Positions 51,682 through 60,631 of a stretch of 64,000 nt of DNA are shown piece after piece (within the stretch, counting starts at the first letter, position 1; every line of letters begins with the position of its first letter). The translations under genes and the position numbers were made by a program. Origin of the DNA: Pirellulales bacterium (GTDB lineage Bacteria; Planctomycetota; Planctomycetia; Pirellulales; Lacipirellulaceae); contig JAHBXQ010000003.1 of NCBI GenBank assembly GCA_019636345.1, forward strand, positions 682,001 through 746,000, given 5' to 3'. The notes beneath the pieces are model-generated. The model had not been told where the DNA came from and did no database searches. It saw only the letters and a list, made by a program, of their open reading frames with translations.

Positions 51682-52953
51682 ATGCCTGTCGTTCGTCGCG
51701 TCGTGGTCGTCGGCGGGCTCCTCGTCTTGGTCGCGCAGGGGCTGGTCTGCAGCCAACTGGCGTCGGCCGAGGCGCCGGCTGCGAAAGCCGAATCGGTCCC
51801 TTCCGGCGCCGGGCTCTATCCGTCGGCCATCCTGTACCACAAATTCCATCACGACGACGTCCCGGCGCAACTGCGACGCGTTGCGGAACTCGGTTTTCGC
51901 CGCGTGCAGTTGGTCGTCACGCTGCATGTCGAGATCGACGAACAGTTCCAAGTGCAGCGCTACTTCGTGCAGAGCGAGCGCCGGCACGTACAGCTCGACG
52001 AGAAGTCGCTGGCCGAGTTCCGCACGACGCTGCGGAAGGCGTTCGCCGAAGCGGCGCGACTGGGGCTCGGCGTCTCGGTCGCCGCCCATCTCAATTCCAC
52101 GGGCAAGATCGACGAGTGGCGAAACCGCTTCCGGTTCGATCCGCTCGCCGAGTACGAGGGCTTCACGTATCGCGAGGCGCTGATCGAGCCGATCGTCGAG
52201 GCGGCCGCGGCGGAAATGCCCGCCGACGCGGTCGTCGACCTGTCGCTCTGCGGCGAGATGGGCCGCAGCGTGTTCGAGCACCCCGAGGCGTATCGCCAGA
52301 TGATCGGCAAGATCCGCGACCGCGCCGGCGGTCCGCGGCGGCGATTAGGGGTGAGTCTGAATTTTGACAATCAAGCGAGCGAGGCCAATCCGTCGGCCGA
52401 GCAGATCGCGGCGCTCAACGCGCTGCTGGCGGAGAGCGATTTGCTGGGGATGTCGCAGTATCGGTGGTTCATGCTCCCCCCTGACGCGGGGGACTTTGCC
52501 GGCGCGGTCGAGCAGTTTTATGCGGGGCTCGACAAGCTCGGAGTGAAGGGGCATCGGACGTTGCCGCTCGTGTTCACCGAGGTCGGCCTCGGCGGCGGAG
52601 CCGGGGGCAATCGCCCGGCGACTCTTCCGCTGGCGGCCGCGCTGCGACCTTGGGAGGGAGTCGCCAACTCGTGGCAAAGCCCGTGGCTCGAACCGGGTAT
52701 GCGAAAATTCCGCGTCGACTACCACCGGGCGCTGCTCGAATTCCTCGCGGCGCCCCCGCGCGAGGTCCCGATCGTCGAGGCGTTTCTGTGGTCGGAGCTC
52801 TCTTGGGACCCGCTCGACGTAATCGACCGCGGCTTTGCCGATGAAGACATCGCGAAGATGATCGGCGAGCACAACGAGCGGATCGAAACGGGCGCTCATG
52901 AGCGAGCCGCCGACGCGCCCGCGTCTCAGGTCCCTCTCGCCAAGCCGCACTAG
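51682..52953 (+). CDS. Secreted TIM-barrel glycoside hydrolase-like protein
   Basis: The 423-residue product has a signal peptide (VVVVGGLLVLVAQGLVCSQL, ending ASA). A clan GH-A-like barrel is suggested by two Glu positions on strand ends: VVDLSLCGEMGRS as possible acid/base and LPLVFTEVGLGG as possible nucleophile. RRVQLVVTLHVEID and GVSVAAHLNSTGK match early barrel strands. Such proteins resemble GH113/GH5-type enzymes, but I cannot assign a family or substrate. It is adjacent to the EpsI-like gene. Confidence 0.65.
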   Translation: MPVVRRVVVVGGLLVLVAQGLVCSQLASAEAPAAKAESVPSGAGLYPSAILYHKFHHDDVPAQLRRVAELGFRRVQLVVTLHVEIDEQFQVQRYFVQSERRHVQLDEKSLAEFRTTLRKAFAEAARLGLGVSVAAHLNSTGKIDEWRNRFRFDPLAEYEGFTYREALIEPIVEAAAAEMPADAVVDLSLCGEMGRSVFEHPEAYRQMIGKIRDRAGGPRRRLGVSLNFDNQASEANPSAEQIAALNALLAESDLLGMSQYRWFMLPPDAGDFAGAVEQFYAGLDKLGVKGHRTLPLVFTEVGLGGGAGGNRPATLPLAAALRPWEGVANSWQSPWLEPGMRKFRVDYHRALLEFLAAPPREVPIVEAFLWSELSWDPLDVIDRGFADEDIAKMIGEHNERIETGAHERAADAPASQVPLAKPH

Positions 52954-53189
52954 CCACGGCATGGGCGAGGGGCGTCGCCTTCTCCCCGGTCCGATTGCGC
53001 CGGCTCCGCTGATTGTCCGGGACGACGGGTTGCGGCGGGCTTCGTCGGCGCCGTCCCCGCAGCCGGCGCCCGTTGACACCCCCGCGAGGGGCGCCTACCG
53101 TGAAACTAGCCCTCTTGCCCGCCGGCGTCGCGGCCGGCGCTCCGTTTCGAACACTGCCCCTTTTCGACCACCGTTTAGGTCCGCTCGTC
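52954..53189. other. Short intergenic region
   Basis: These 236 bases separate the TIM-barrel gene and the EpsI-like gene. An in-frame extension upstream of 53190 is Arg- and Pro-rich and probably non-coding. Nothing else seen. Confidence 0.35.
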
Positions 53190-53951
53190 ATGATTCGTGC
53201 TTGGTTGCCGATTGGCTTCGCCGTCGCCCTGCTGTTGGGCTTGTCCGCCTGGGAAGCGGTTATCTCCGATCGCTTTCGCGGCTCCGGGATTTCCGCCGAG
53301 GTCGTCGCCGAGCGGTTCGCCAAGATTCCGATCGAGATTCCCGGCACCTCCTGGACCGGCGAAGACAAGGACGTCGACAAGGAAATCCTGCGCGTCGCGG
53401 GGGCCGTCAATCACATCAATCGCACTTACTTGAACGCCGACACGGGCGAGTCGGTCGATCTGTGGCTCATCTGCGGCCACGCTCGCGACGTCTGCCGGCA
53501 CACCCCCAACATTTGCTACATCAGCCAGGGTTTTCGCCAGGTGAAGACCCAGCTCAAGCACGAGATCAAGGCCCCCGGCGAGAAGGCGGCGGAGTTCTAC
53601 ACCGCCGAGTTCAACTCCGAGGAGGGGGGCGCCCACCGCGTGCGAGTGTTCTGGTCGTGGAACGGCAACGAGCCCGAGCACGATACATGGGAAGCGCCCG
53701 ATCCGAACCCGCGCCGCTCCTACGGCAACAACGACGCGCTTTACAAGCTGTACTTCACGGCCCGCGTGACTCCGGACGAGGTCGACGCGAACGACAACGT
53801 CGCGGTCGCTTTCGCCAAGGTTATGCTGCCGGAGATCAACGCGGCGCTCTTCCCGGCCAGTGATTCGTCGTCGCTCGACGTCGCCGACGAACCGGACGCT
53901 GACGCTGCGGAAGCGGACGAAGATCAGGCCGCCGTGAACGACGACGAGTAA
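53190..53951 (+). CDS. Exosortase-associated EpsI-like protein
   Basis: The 253-residue product has an N-terminal membrane anchor (MIRAWLPIGFAVALLLGLSA). The following domain matches the EpsI pattern: IEIPGTSWTGEDKDVDKEIL, VDLWLICGHARDVCRHTPNI with CYISQGF just after, and VFWSWNGNEPEHDTW. EpsI-type proteins accompany exosortases, the enzymes that process PEP-CTERM signals, and this window encodes seven PEP-CTERM proteins. No exosortase gene is present here. The C-terminus is an acidic tail. ATG 53190 is chosen because the membrane anchor follows immediately. Confidence 0.72.
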   Translation: MIRAWLPIGFAVALLLGLSAWEAVISDRFRGSGISAEVVAERFAKIPIEIPGTSWTGEDKDVDKEILRVAGAVNHINRTYLNADTGESVDLWLICGHARDVCRHTPNICYISQGFRQVKTQLKHEIKAPGEKAAEFYTAEFNSEEGGAHRVRVFWSWNGNEPEHDTWEAPDPNPRRSYGNNDALYKLYFTARVTPDEVDANDNVAVAFAKVMLPEINAALFPASDSSSLDVADEPDADAAEADEDQAAVNDDE

Positions 53952-53984
53952 GGTCGCGGCGAAGCCGCTCCGGACGTCGCCGGA

Positions 53985-54983
53985 TCACCGCCCGGCGAGG
54001 ATTGCGGCCAGAACGATCGCCGCAACGACCGCTGCGGCCAGGGCGATGCGCAGCGGCGAGGGCCCGGTCTGAAGGTCCTCGAGCGGCGGCAAGTCCTGGG
54101 TAAGTTGCGCCAGATCGTCGCCGAACTCGTCGGTGAGATGATCTTTGATGGCGCCCTGCACGGATCGGGCGTTGAACGGCCGTCGCTCGGGGTCCTTTTC
54201 CAAGAGCTGCATCACGAGCTGCTCGAGCCATCCCGGGCACTCGATTCCCTGGGCCCGGATCCCCGCGGGCTCGCGGTGCAAGTGCTGGTCCCAGATCTGC
54301 GCGAAGTTGGCCCCCACGAACGGTGGCTTGCCGACGAGCATCTCGTAGACGACGCACCCTAGCGAGTACAGGTCCGCTTTGCCCGTGATCGAGGCGTCGG
54401 CGCAGATCTGCTCGGGGGACATGTAGGCGTAGGTTCCCACCGTGATGCCGTCGGCCGTGATGTCGGCGTCGTGCGTGTCGCGGGCAATTCCGAAGTCGCC
54501 CAAGATCAGTCGTCCGTCGGCGCCGAAGAACAGATTGCTCGGTTTGAGATCGCGGTGAATGATGCCGTGGTTGTGAGCGTGCTGCAGCGCCGAGGCGATC
54601 TGCGCCGCAAACGCCGCGGCCTGGGGCCACTTCAGCGGACCGTATTGTTGCAAGCGGTCTTTGAGCGATCCGTGGTCGAGCAGTTCCATCGCATAGAAGA
54701 ACTGCCCGTCCATGATTCCCCCGCCGTAATGGCGGACGATATGGGGATGCTTCAGCCGTTCCATGATCTGGATTTCGCGCTGGAAGCGGTCGACGATGTT
54801 CTGGTCGTGCGAGATCGACGGGTGGAGCAGTTTGATCGCCACCGGGTGGTCGAAATCGGGGCTCTCGGCCTTGTAGACGGCCCCCACCGTCCCGTTGCCC
54901 AACGGCTCGCGGAGCTGGAACGTCGCCTTGGTCGGGAGGAACTTCAACCGACGCGGTTCAGGTTGGGGCAGGGGAAGGGCCAT
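53985..54983 (-). CDS. Tail-anchored eukaryotic-type Ser/Thr protein kinase
   Basis: The 332-residue product has a full kinase domain (about 20-280): PLGNGTVGAVYKAES, the ATP lysine in HPVAIKLLH, IHRDLKPSNLFFGADG, LILGDFGIARD and YAYMSPEQI. The C-terminus has one membrane segment (IALAAAVVAAIVLAAILAGR) and nothing outside, so it is anchored with the kinase inside the cell and has no sensor domain. Such kinases are abundant in planctomycetes. ATG 54983 is chosen; the longer frame to 55109 is Arg- and Ala-rich without support. Confidence 0.92.
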   Translation of the reverse strand: MALPLPQPEPRRLKFLPTKATFQLREPLGNGTVGAVYKAESPDFDHPVAIKLLHPSISHDQNIVDRFQREIQIMERLKHPHIVRHYGGGIMDGQFFYAMELLDHGSLKDRLQQYGPLKWPQAAAFAAQIASALQHAHNHGIIHRDLKPSNLFFGADGRLILGDFGIARDTHDADITADGITVGTYAYMSPEQICADASITGKADLYSLGCVVYEMLVGKPPFVGANFAQIWDQHLHREPAGIRAQGIECPGWLEQLVMQLLEKDPERRPFNARSVQGAIKDHLTDEFGDDLAQLTQDLPPLEDLQTGPSPLRIALAAAVVAAIVLAAILAGR

Positions 54984-55823
54984 CAATGAGCAGTGGCAGC
55001 GAAGAGGGGGGCGAAGTCGGCCGGTCGAGGACAGAGGTGCGGGGAGAGCGTCATTCTTGAGTGCGGCGGCGGTCGCGACGACCCGGGGCAGTGCCGAACT
55101 TGCCGGCATCGCCTGCCTCCCCCGCGGGCATCGGCGCCCGTTGCCAGGAACCGCAAACCCGTCTCGCCGGGACCTTAGTGATTATCGCGCAAACGGTTAC
55201 AGCGGGCCATCCCGAATCGGCGCGAATTGGCGCCGTTGTTGCACCCGTCCATTGCGGCTCGCGTACGCGCCGGCCGTGATGCCTCAGGCGGAGCATCCTT
55301 CTTCCAACCGACCTCCCCCCGGCGGCCTGCCGCAAGCAGGCGGTGCGGGCGGTTGTTCGGCAGCGGGGAGCTGCGTGCCTGTGGTTCCCCGATTCCCCCC
55401 GCGACTCTCCCGACGGGCTCGTGTGTGCGCCCGGGGCGATGCGGCTTGTTTGCAGGAGGACTCATCCCCGTTTCGAGTACCCGAACCCCCGGCGCGGACC
55501 GATTTTGGCCCCGGAGACGCTCCCCCCGCTAGGCGATCGGCACAGGCGACTCTACGATGTGGAATCGCCCGCGCTCGGTCCCAGGGCGCGGGCCGCGCGG
55601 TCCTGCCCGGCGAACGCTCCGGTTCGCCCTACGCCGGTTCCTCGACACCCGCCGACGACGGCCCGCGGAGTTTCTCTCCGCGTGACCGCTCCCACGGGCG
55701 ATTACATATTTCCGCGTTGCCGTCGCCGGGCGATCGACCCGTCGCCGACCACCGCGACAATTGGGCACGGATGCATGGTCCCCCAAGTCTCCGCTCATTG
55801 AATTTCAGGAGCATCGCAAGAAC
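54984..55823. other. 840-base gene-free region upstream of glnII
   Basis: This is the longest stretch here without a credible gene. Open frames through it are compositionally biased (Arg- and Pro-rich) and mutually overlapping. CGCGCA with A-rich flank occurs at about 55186. I find no clear hairpin-U-tract terminator or riboswitch pattern. It probably holds the promoters of the divergent kinase and glutamine synthetase genes plus unexplained sequence. Confidence 0.5.
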
Positions 55824-56813
55824 ATGGCTTACAAACTGGAATACCTCTGGCTCGACGGTTACACCCCCGAGCCGAACCTGCGCAGCAAGACCAAGGTCGT
55901 CGACAGCGAGCCGAAAAAGCCCGAAGACTGCCCGATGTGGTCGTTCGACGGCTCCAGCACGCAGCAGGCCGAAGGGCACTCGTCGGACTGCCTGCTGAAG
56001 CCGGTCCGCATCGTCAAGGATCCGGAGCGCAAGAACGCCTCGATCGTGATGTGCGAGGTCTTGTCGGCCGACGGATCGATCCACCCCTCGAACATCCGCG
56101 GTTCGTTCGAGGACGACGACGATTTGTGGCTGGGCTTCGAGCAGGAATACACCCTGATGCTCGACGGTCGGCCGTTGGGCTTCCCCAAGGACGGTTACCC
56201 GGGGCCGCAGGGGCCGTACTACTGCTCGGTCGGCACCAAGAACTGCGTCGGTCGCGATCTGGTCGAGGAGCATCTCGACGCCTGTCTCGAAGCGGGCCTG
56301 TCGGTCACCGGCATCAACGCCGAAGTGATGAAGGGGCAGTGGGAATATCAACTGTTCGGCAAAGGCGCCAAAAAAGCCTGCGACGACGCCTGGATCGCCC
56401 GCTATCTGCTCCAGCGCAGTGCCGAGAAGTACGGGATTTTCGTCGAGTTCCATCCGAAGCCGGTCAAGGGCGACTGGAACGGCAGCGGCATGCACACCAA
56501 CTTCTCCACGACCGAGATTCGCGAGAAGGGGGGCGAGGATCTGATCAAGGGCATCTGCGAAAAGTTCCGCGCCAATCACGAGGCCCACATCGCGAACTAC
56601 GGTTCCGACAACAACCAGCGTCTGACCGGCCTGCACGAAACGCAGTCGATCGAAAAGTTCAGCTACGGCGTCAGCGATCGCGGCTCGTCGATCCGGATCC
56701 CGATCGGCACCGCCCAGAACGGCTGGAAGGGTTACTTGGAGGATCGCCGCCCCGCGTCGAACGCCGACCCCTACAAGGTTACGTCGCGAATCCTGGCGAC
56801 TCTGCGCTCGTAG
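55824..56813 (+). CDS. glnII: Type II glutamine synthetase
   Basis: The 329-residue enzyme makes glutamine from glutamate, ammonia and ATP. It is the short, eukaryote-like GSII form: LEYLWLDGYTPEPNLRSKTK, PMWSFDGSSTQQAEGHSSD, WLGFEQEYTLM, GQWEYQLFGKGAKKACDDAW, WNGSGMHTNFST and HETQSIEKFSYGVSDRGSSI. It lacks the adenylylation tyrosine region of type I enzymes. AGGAG lies upstream of ATG 55824, and a strong terminator follows at 56906. A type I enzyme lies directly after it. Confidence 0.95.
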   Translation: MAYKLEYLWLDGYTPEPNLRSKTKVVDSEPKKPEDCPMWSFDGSSTQQAEGHSSDCLLKPVRIVKDPERKNASIVMCEVLSADGSIHPSNIRGSFEDDDDLWLGFEQEYTLMLDGRPLGFPKDGYPGPQGPYYCSVGTKNCVGRDLVEEHLDACLEAGLSVTGINAEVMKGQWEYQLFGKGAKKACDDAWIARYLLQRSAEKYGIFVEFHPKPVKGDWNGSGMHTNFSTTEIREKGGEDLIKGICEKFRANHEAHIANYGSDNNQRLTGLHETQSIEKFSYGVSDRGSSIRIPIGTAQNGWKGYLEDRRPASNADPYKVTSRILATLRS

Positions 56814-56905
56814 TTTCCTTGCCGGCGACCAGCGGGGCGTCCGCCCCCCGCTCGCCAGGGCTTGGAACGCTTGCATGAGCGCGCCAACTGTTGAAATCCT
56901 CGCCG

Positions 56906-56939
56906 ACCCCGCTTCGTCCTTGTGGCGAAGCGGGGTTTT
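56906..56939 (+). terminator. Rho-independent terminator of glnII
   Basis: CCCCGCTTCG (56907-56916) pairs perfectly with CGAAGCGGGG (56926-56935), followed by TTTT. It separates the two glutamine synthetase genes into different transcripts. Confidence 0.9.
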
Positions 56940-57056
56940 CTGTTGTATCAAGGTAGCTGACGACCGTCGGCCGACCGCAGCGACTCGCGTTCGTCCGATC
57001 GCTGGTCGCGATCAGCCGGCTTTCTCCTCGTCCATCGCGCAAAGGATCTTCCTCGC

Positions 57057-58469
57057 ATGACTCCCCAAGACGTTCTCGCCTTGTGCCGCGAGCGCGGCGT
57101 GAAGGCCGTTGATTTGCGCTTCATGGACTTTCCCGGGTTGTGGCAGCACTTCACAATTCCCGTCGCGAAGCTCGACGAAGAGGTGTTCGAGGACGGCCTG
57201 GGTTTCGACGGCTCAAGCATCCGCGGCTGGCAGGCGATCAACGAGAGCGACATGCTGCTGGTCCCGCAGCCCGACACGGCCGTCATCGACCCGTTCTGCG
57301 AACTGCCGACGGTCTCGATGATCTGCAACATCCAGGACCCGATCACGCGCGAGGACTACACCCGCGACCCGCGAAACGTCGCCCGCAAGGCGGTCAACTA
57401 CCTGAAAAGCACCGGCGTGGCCGACACGTGTTACATCGGGCCCGAGGCCGAGTTCTTCGTCTTTGACGACGTCCGGTTCGATCAGACCCCGAACAGCGGG
57501 TATTTCTTCCTCGACAGCGTCGAGGGGCAGTGGAATCGCGGTCGCGACGAGCGTCCCAACTTGGGCTACAAGATTCGGCACAAGGAGGGGTACTTCCCCG
57601 TACCCCCGGCCGATCAGCTCATGAATTTGCGCAACGAAATGATGCAGACGATGATCGACTGCGGCATGGACGTCGAGGCGCAGCATCACGAGGTGGCCAC
57701 CGCCGGCCAAAGCGAGATCGATCTGCGGTTCAACGAGTTGGTGACCATGGCCGACCAGATGTGCATGTACAAGTACATCGTCAAGAACGTCGCTAGGCGG
57801 CACGGCAAGACCGTCACCTTCATGCCCAAGCCGCTGTTCAGCGACAACGGATCGGGGATGCATACCCACATCTCGTTGTGGAAGGGAGACGACCCGCTGT
57901 TCGCCGGCAACGGCTATGCGGGTCTCAGCGACGAGGCGATCTACGCCATCGGCGGCATCCTGGCCCACGCTCCGGCGATCCTCGCCTTCAGCAACCCGAC
58001 GACCAACAGCTACAAGCGGCTGGTCCCGGGGTTCGAGGCGCCGGTGAACTTGGCCTATTCGCAGCGCAACCGTTCGGCCGCGTGCCGAATTCCGATGTAC
58101 AGTCCCAGTCCCAAGGCGAAGCGGATCGAGTTCCGTTGCCCCGACCCGAGCAGCAATCCGTACCTCGCGTTCTCGGCGCTGTTGATGGCGGTGATCGACG
58201 GGATTCAAAACAAGATCCATCCGGGCGATCCGCTCGACAAAGACATTTACGACCTCGAACCGGAGGAACTGGCCAAGGTTCCCACGACGCCGGCGTCGCT
58301 CGGCGAAGCGCTCGACGCACTGGCCAAGGACCACGAGTTCCTGCTTCGCGGCGACGTCTTCACGCAGGACGTGATCAACACGTGGATCTGGTACAAGAAG
58401 ACCAATGAAGTGACGGCGTTGGCCCTGCGGCCCCATCCGTATGAGTTCTGCTTGTATTACGACATGTGA
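57057..58469 (+). CDS. glnA: Type I glutamine synthetase
   Basis: The 470-residue enzyme is a GSI-beta form. It has [36 protein letters not shown] (GPEAEFF just before), [38 protein letters not shown], and [21 protein letters not shown] tyrosine at the classical adenylylation position is present ([12 protein letters not shown]398), so activity is probably set by covalent modification. AAGGA precedes ATG 57057 by ten bases. It converts glutamate and ammonia to glutamine and, with GSII, would handle nitrogen from amino acids and amino sugars. Confidence 0.97.
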   Translation: MTPQDVLALCRERGVKAVDLRFMDFPGLWQHFTIPVAKLDEEVFEDGLGFDGSSIRGWQAINESDMLLVPQPDTAVIDPFCELPTVSMICNIQDPITREDYTRDPRNVARKAVNYLKSTGVADTCYIGPEAEFFVFDDVRFDQTPNSGYFFLDSVEGQWNRGRDERPNLGYKIRHKEGYFPVPPADQLMNLRNEMMQTMIDCGMDVEAQHHEVATAGQSEIDLRFNELVTMADQMCMYKYIVKNVARRHGKTVTFMPKPLFSDNGSGMHTHISLWKGDDPLFAGNGYAGLSDEAIYAIGGILAHAPAILAFSNPTTNSYKRLVPGFEAPVNLAYSQRNRSAACRIPMYSPSPKAKRIEFRCPDPSSNPYLAFSALLMAVIDGIQNKIHPGDPLDKDIYDLEPEELAKVPTTPASLGEALDALAKDHEFLLRGDVFTQDVINTWIWYKKTNEVTALALRPHPYEFCLYYDM

Positions 58470-58549
58470 GCAGACAAGAGGTCGGCGATCAGGGGCGGAG
58501 GTCGGCGAGCGAGTTCGGCAAGTTCCGCGCCGACGCGGCGCCATCGTCG

Positions 58550-58930
58550 TCACGCTCCGCGTGCCGCGAGGGTCAGCGCCCCCCCCAGCAGGATGACGCC
58601 GATGCCGGTCCACTTCAGATAGGCGACGGTCGTCTTGGGCGACTCGCTGGCCTTGTGGAATTGGTTGTAGAGCGCCGTATACTCGGCGGAGACCTTGTCG
58701 TACTGCTCCTGCAACTCCGCGGCGCTTTGTCCCGAGTGCATGCTGGGTCGCTGGCTCGCCTTGAGCAGTTGCAGCTTGAGTTCCGTCGCTTGATTTCCAA
58801 GCTGCGTGAGTTGGGCGCTCTTGTCCTTGGTCCAGACCCGACTTGCCGGGAACAGGACGTTCCACAGCAGACTGCAGACTAACAGCAAGACGCCTGCGAC
58901 GACCGTCGCGAGAGGCAATGCGCTTTTCAT
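58550..58930 (-). CDS. Small membrane protein with central coiled coil
   Basis: The 126-residue product has a membrane segment at each end (LATVVAGVLLLVCSLLWNVL and TGIGVILLGGALTLAARGA). Between them is a charged heptad-rich region (about 38-95) likely to form a coiled coil. I do not recognise a family. It is convergent with glnA. A structural role at the membrane is possible, but nothing more can be said. Confidence 0.7.
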   Translation of the reverse strand: MKSALPLATVVAGVLLLVCSLLWNVLFPASRVWTKDKSAQLTQLGNQATELKLQLLKASQRPSMHSGQSAAELQEQYDKVSAEYTALYNQFHKASESPKTTVAYLKWTGIGVILLGGALTLAARGA

Positions 58931-59029
58931 GCTAGCGATCGCTCGGGAATTGCGGTTTGAGAGAGTCGCGGCTCGGTCGGCGCTCGGCGGGCAACGCGGT
59001 TTCGGCGGCGACTGAACGGCCGATTCACG

Positions 59030-60148
59030 CTATTCAGCCAGGACTTGGCCGTCATTGCTGCAGACGAGTCGACCGAAGAACACCACGTCGACGTTGTCGT
59101 TGACCCAGCGTACGCTGCCGTCGACGTGCGCCCCGTTGACGCCCCCCGGATGTTGGCTGCGCGGTGCGGCGGACGTATCGTCGCGGACGCGGCACGGCAT
59201 TCCCAAGAGGTCGGCGTCCTCCGGGTTGTTGCAGTTTCGCAGGTTGTCCTTGGCGCCTTCCGGCAAGGCCGGAACCGGGGCGTTGGGGAGCAAGGCGTAC
59301 GACGCGTGTATGTTCGTGGGCGAATAGGAGGGACGCGTCGCCGCCGCGATCCCGCAAATGCGCACCAGCGACGCTCCCGCCCCGTGGACGTCGGCGCCCA
59401 GGATGCTCGTGCCGGTCCAGGCGATCGCCCACGCCCCCCGCTCGTCGGAGGGCTCGTCCCGCGTGCGGACCTCGGTGAGCATGAGGACCTGCGAGGTCCC
59501 GTCGCTGATGCGAGACAATGGCTGCGGAACGTTGAGCAGCGAACCGGGCGCCTGGAGCTGGCACTCGATGTGTTCGGCGCTGGCGTAAGCCACGTAGTTG
59601 CCCTTGCCGAACAAGCGGTTGCCGTTGTAGTTGATCCGGGCCCCGCCGCCGTACAGCCGGCCTTGGGCGTTGTCCGAGGGGCACAACAGCAGGGCCGGCT
59701 GCGCCGCTTCCGGGGTCGGAACCTGGCTGATGTTCTCCGCGATGTACGTCGTGAACGACTTCTTGAGATCGAACTGATCGTAGAGCGACGAGGATTCCAT
59801 ATACGGCAGCACGCGGACGATCCAGCTCAGTTGCGAGCCGGTGTACAACTGCACGCGGTCGCCGGTGGCGTCGAGGTTGGCGTCGCTCGACTGCGGCAGG
59901 GCTTTCTTCGCGGATTCGAAGTTCAGCACCGCGATCGCCAAGTTGTGCAGGGCGTTCATGCATTGCGCCCGCCGGGCCGCTTCGCGGGCCGCCTGCACGG
60001 CCGGCAACAGCAGCGCAACCAAAACGCCGATGATCGCAATGACCACCAGCAATTCCACCAAGGTGAAACCCGGGCGACGTTTCGGGCGCACGGCCTCTGC
60101 ACGCTTTAAGCCGTTGACAAACGCGCAGCGAGAACGGTAGCGCAGCAT
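59030..60148 (-). CDS. DUF1559 pseudopilin-like protein
   Basis: The ATG at 60148 has GGGAGAG shortly upstream and gives a basic leader followed by [20 protein letters not shown] and [20 protein letters not shown]. The 372-residue product has ISDGTSQVLMLTEVRTRDEP and ends with SQHPGGVNGAHVDGSVRWVN, the family's usual C-terminal block. It stands alone between a small membrane protein and a PQQ-propeller gene. This is the fourth member of the family in the window. Function unknown. Confidence 0.92.
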   Translation of the reverse strand: MLRYRSRCAFVNGLKRAEAVRPKRRPGFTLVELLVVIAIIGVLVALLLPAVQAAREAARRAQCMNALHNLAIAVLNFESAKKALPQSSDANLDATGDRVQLYTGSQLSWIVRVLPYMESSSLYDQFDLKKSFTTYIAENISQVPTPEAAQPALLLCPSDNAQGRLYGGGARINYNGNRLFGKGNYVAYASAEHIECQLQAPGSLLNVPQPLSRISDGTSQVLMLTEVRTRDEPSDERGAWAIAWTGTSILGADVHGAGASLVRICGIAAATRPSYSPTNIHASYALLPNAPVPALPEGAKDNLRNCNNPEDADLLGMPCRVRDDTSAAPRSQHPGGVNGAHVDGSVRWVNDNVDVVFFGRLVCSNDGQVLAE

Positions 60149-60631
60149 CGAATTCTCTCCCGTCGAAACCAGCCGCCTCAACCAGATCACCGACACGGCC
60201 GATTCTAATGAGTTCCGAGGTCGGCTCCAAACTTGGTTGGCGAGCAAAGCGCGAGATTGCGGAAGAAAGTCGCGGACGAATCTCGCACCCGCGCAGCGCG
60301 TTCGCGCCGGTGCGAAGTCCGTGCTCCGAAGGAAGCGTTGCAGCCGCTCGCGGCGCTCTTCACGTCAAGAAGCCGGCAGCGCGAGGCGCCGCCGCGCTGG
60401 CGGTGACGCCAGTCGCACTGTCAGGGAGCGTGGCTGGGGTCGTAGCACCGCGATGCCCCCCTGGAAATTGACTGTGCTTAGGCTTTGCCCCAATCGAGGA
60501 ACTGAGCGGCGATGACCGCGGGCGAAGCGAAACCGATCGAGAGCACTTCAAGGGATCCGGGCCCTTGCGCCCGCGGCTCGATTTCACGGCTTGGAACAAA
60601 GCCACGTTGCGGCGCCACGTTGCGGCCAAGT
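60149..60631. other. Intergenic region
   Basis: These 483 bases lie between two minus-strand genes. A short direct repeat (GCCACGTTGCGG at 60602-60613 region and again 13 bases on) is the only structure noticed. No gene or clear terminator is seen. Confidence 0.4.
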
